Source: Flavobacteriaceae bacterium UBA3339
GTDB taxonomy: Bacteria > Bacteroidota > Bacteroidia > Flavobacteriales > Flavobacteriaceae
Length of the DNA stretch: 64,000 bases
Reading direction: 5' to 3'
Assembly: GCA_002360925.1 (NCBI GenBank)
Contig: DERN01000014.1
Span: forward strand, 107,524-171,523
Both the position numbers and the translations under genes were made by a program. The notes beneath the pieces were generated by a model. That model worked only from the letters and a program-made list of their open reading frames with translations, made no database searches and was not told the origin of the DNA. Each line of letters begins with the position of its first letter. Within the stretch, counting starts at the first letter, position 1. Positions 62,009 to 64,000 of the stretch are shown here, piece after piece.

Positions 62009-62845
62009 TTATTGATAATAACTTTCTACAATAGACTCTCCTAATTGCCCTCCATAATATCCTCCAATGAGAGCTCCCGCAATTCCTCCGACAAAACCTC
62101 CTACTGGTCCAAATAAAAACAATCCTGCTGTCCCAAATATTTTTGCTCCAGCATAAGCACCCGCCATTCCGCCAAGAGCTCCTGCTATTGCTTGTTGTGT
62201 GTTTTGTCCTATAGTTCCGTTGTCTTTTACAAATCCGTGTACGATATCACCAGCTGTTATTACATTTCCGATAATTCCCGCTCTTTTTGCTATATTATTC
62301 ATTCGGGCAGCATTTTCAGCTGTTTTTTCGGCAGCATTCATAACATCATCTCCATATTTGTAAGCTTCTTTAGCAAATTCTTCTAAAATTGTTAGATAAT
62401 TTGATATGTAATCTTGAATAGTATCAATATTATCATCAGAAAACTTACCATTATCCGCACCTCCTGGGCTTGGATTTCTGTTATTTCCTGAGCCGTTGCC
62501 AGTTCCGCCGCCGCCAGTACTACCACCATGCCCGCTGCCAGTTCCGCCGCCATAACCACCACTATGATCAATAAACTCTACAACATGGTCGGGGATTGGT
62601 AAATTAGGTTGGGTGATTTCAATTACTAATGCCCAACCGTCATAATCATCTATCATTTCAAGATAACCACCTTTCCCTATTGTTTCAGTAGGACGAGCAG
62701 GAACATTATGCAAGCCCGTAGGATCTACAAAAGAAATAGGGTTGTTATATGCAAAATGATACGGCGAATGATCTGCAAACATATCTGCCAATAAATCGAT
62801 ACCAAAGAACCTGCCCAGTTCTCCATACAACCTAAAAAATGGCAC
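62009..62845 (-). CDS. orphan Rhs C-terminal tip with glycine-zipper domain (cassette B)
   Basis: 278 residues by a GTG start; a stop lies just upstream and the Rhs repeat region is missing. Order: Rhs core end (GRFFGIDLLADMF, HSPYHFAYNN, VDPTGL), a Gly/Ser linker (GGTGSGHGGSTGGGGTGNG), a helical stretch, then a hydrophobic glycine-zipper C-terminus (GGMAGAYAGAKIFGTAGLFLF, GGIAGALIGGYYGGQLG). This resembles membrane-inserting toxins. Followed by two putative immunity genes. Confidence 0.7.
   Translation of the reverse strand: MPFFRLYGELGRFFGIDLLADMFADHSPYHFAYNNPISFVDPTGLHNVPARPTETIGKGGYLEMIDDYDGWALVIEITQPNLPIPDHVVEFIDHSGGYGGGTGSGHGGSTGGGGTGNGSGNNRNPSPGGADNGKFSDDNIDTIQDYISNYLTILEEFAKEAYKYGDDVMNAAEKTAENAARMNNIAKRAGIIGNVITAGDIVHGFVKDNGTIGQNTQQAIAGALGGMAGAYAGAKIFGTAGLFLFGPVGGFVGGIAGALIGGYYGGQLGESIVESYYQ
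62720..62810 (-). repeat. Rhs junction repeat, copy 2
   Basis: Same conserved core-end sequence as 60694-60792 and 63911-64000. Confidence 0.88.
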
Positions 62846-62865
62846 GGATTATGAAAATCCGCGCC
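62841..62865 (-). terminator. terminator between cassettes A and B
   Basis: GGCACGGATT pairs with AATCCGCGCC (one G-U); it shares the CACGGATT core with the hairpin at 60817. Confidence 0.7.
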
Positions 62866-62872
62866 TTCAGTA

Positions 62873-63241
62873 TTATTTCTTTATAATTACAACAAACATT
62901 ATCAATGAGATCATTAAATAAATGAAAAACAAAGAAATAGAAACTTTATAGTTAATACTTGGTTTATAATTTTTAATATCCTCTTCTTTATAGGTCATTT
63001 TTAAAAATAAAAAAAAGGGTAATAGTAAAAAAAAGAATATTAAATATTTGATAGGCTTACTATAAAATCTAACAGACCCTACAAAATCATCAAATTTAAA
63101 TAAAGATAACAAGGTTATAAAATTTAGATAAAGTACAATAAGTAATCCTGAAATAGCGCAATAATATGCAGTAGATTTAGTACCTCCTTGATTATAATAT
63201 TTGTATAAAACAGTAATTAAATTTTTAAAAAAGATATACAT
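62873..63241 (-). CDS. small multipass membrane protein, putative immunity protein of cassette A
   Basis: 122 residues with three hydrophobic segments (AYYCAISGLLIVLYLNFITLL, YLIFFFLLLPFFLFL, VSISLFFIYLMISLIMFVVII). No family recognised. Directly downstream of tip A, as an immunity gene would be; inferred only. Confidence 0.5.
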   Translation of the reverse strand: MYIFFKNLITVLYKYYNQGGTKSTAYYCAISGLLIVLYLNFITLLSLFKFDDFVGSVRFYSKPIKYLIFFFLLLPFFLFLKMTYKEEDIKNYKPSINYKVSISLFFIYLMISLIMFVVIIKK

Positions 63242-63249
63242 AAAATTAA

Positions 63250-63999
63250 TTAATAATTGTCTATTATATTTCCCACTCCATTATATATAAAATCACTAAA
63301 TCCACTTAAATCGGAAATTCCTAATATAACACCCGTAACTGGATTCATTCTTACAAACAATAAACCGACGTTTGCACTTGCTTTGATTATATTAGCTGTG
63401 GTAGGGTTCTCAAACGCATCATATACAGCTATTGCAGCTCCAGTTACACCAACCGCTCTGCCTAAAACATTTGCTCCTTTAGCAATATTATTCATTCTTG
63501 CTTTATTCAGATCTGTCAATTCTTTGGCAGTATGTGTGTTAGAACCATATTTGTATTTATGATTAACATTTTCATTCGCTCTTCACTCTAATCCATTTGC
63601 AAAAACACTACCAACAGTTGCTAATGTACTTATTTCAGATGGTGAGAATCCATTACTCGCACCTCTTGGGCTTGGGTTTTCCCTACTAGAACCGCCGCCG
63701 CCGGGACCGCCACCATAGCTGCCACCAGCATAAGACATTTCCATATATTTTTGGGCATGCGGATCAGTTCCTTTTATTTTAAAACCATCGTCCTTTTTTC
63801 TATTTATATTAATTATTAATTCCCAACCATCATATCCATCTATTTCTACAAGCTCCCCCCATGACCCTGATGTTACATTAGGACGAGCAGGATCATTATG
63901 CAAGCCTGTTGGATCAGCAAATGAAATAGGATTGTTATAACCAAAATGATACGGAGACTGATCTGTAAACATATCTGCTAATAAATCGATACCAAAGAA
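63250..63999 (-). pseudogene. Rhs C-terminal tip with in-frame stop (cassette A; continues past the window edge)
   Basis: The frame is open from the right edge: FFGIDLLADMF, HSPYHFGYNN, ADPTGL, a Gly-rich linker, then a TGA at 63583-63585. The same frame continues for another 110 codons (RANENVNHKYKYG... ARMNNIAKGANVLG...) to 63250, so one nonsense change (perhaps TGG to TGA) splits it. The second half shares ARMNNIAK with tip B and has a hydrophobic end. The rhs core lies outside. Confidence 0.7.
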
Positions 64000-64000
64000 C
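63911..64000 (-). repeat. Rhs junction repeat, copy 3
   Basis: Third, more diverged copy of the conserved core-end sequence; reaches the window edge. Confidence 0.85.

Noticed and set aside
44792..64000. Direct repeat of the tRNA-Tyr 3' end defining the right end of the island
   Set aside because: Searched by eye and not found in the window.
1..64000. CRISPR arrays, insertion sequences with transposases, rRNA genes, prophage
   Set aside because: No regularly spaced repeats, transposase, rRNA or phage structural genes were seen; the short tandem repeats lie inside coding genes.

Overview
The window reads as chromosome of a low-GC member of the Bacteroidota, class Flavobacteriia. The evidence is the promoter type seen repeatedly (TTG about 16-21 bases ahead of TAnnTTTG), the many lipoprotein signal peptides, the fused alpha/beta E1 dehydrogenase, the OmpA protein with a calcium-binding linker, the LytS/LytTR pair with 2TM proteins and the Bacteroidota-type tyrosine recombinase. 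I cannot name the genus with confidence.

Bases 1 to about 44,900 look like ordinary core chromosome: metabolic and housekeeping genes (Sir2, trmH, 2-oxoacid dehydrogenase E1, purC, nitroreductase, cysteine desulfurase, secA, cobalamin adenosyltransferase, NDH-2, menB, uvrB, trpG/pabA, alkaline phosphatase, lysA), transporters (FucP-type, RarD-type and DMT), a LytS/LytTR two-component operon, several lipoproteins, a beta-lactamase-family cell-wall hydrolase and a catalytically broken class D beta-lactamase-like protein. Operons are short and most end at clear hairpin terminators, often shared by convergent genes. Two tRNA-Arg(ACG) genes lie in tandem at 29.7-29.9 kb, and tRNA-Ser(TGA) and tRNA-Tyr(GTA) at 44.7-44.9 kb.

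At 44.9 kb the character changes. Directly after tRNA-Tyr come an 18-bp inverted repeat and a tyrosine recombinase, then an accessory region that probably is an integrated island (its right end was not found). Its first module makes and degrades cyanophycin: cphA on the minus strand, divergent from a translationally coupled cyanophycinase and isoaspartyl-peptidase-like pair. It is followed by stress genes: a YetF/DUF421 protein with an added zinc ribbon, Dps, a small lipoprotein, a candidate structured non-coding RNA, and a block in which a gene for a disordered acidic protein sits divergent from an atypical short-chain dehydrogenase (SDR). That divergent pair occurs twice (53.6-55.8 kb and 56.8-59.0 kb), with a YciE/YciF ferritin-like gene and a normal SDR joined to the second copy. 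The two disordered proteins share a conserved N-terminal motif, and the two atypical SDRs share a cysteine-containing motif while lacking key SDR residues. I regard this duplicated unit as the best candidate for an undescribed system.

From 60.4 kb to the right edge the minus strand carries an array of displaced Rhs C-terminal tips, each beginning with the same roughly 90-base sequence, with membrane or PH-like putative immunity genes between them and related terminator hairpins. The tip nearest the edge has an in-frame stop. The rhs gene that would use these tips probably lies beyond the right edge.
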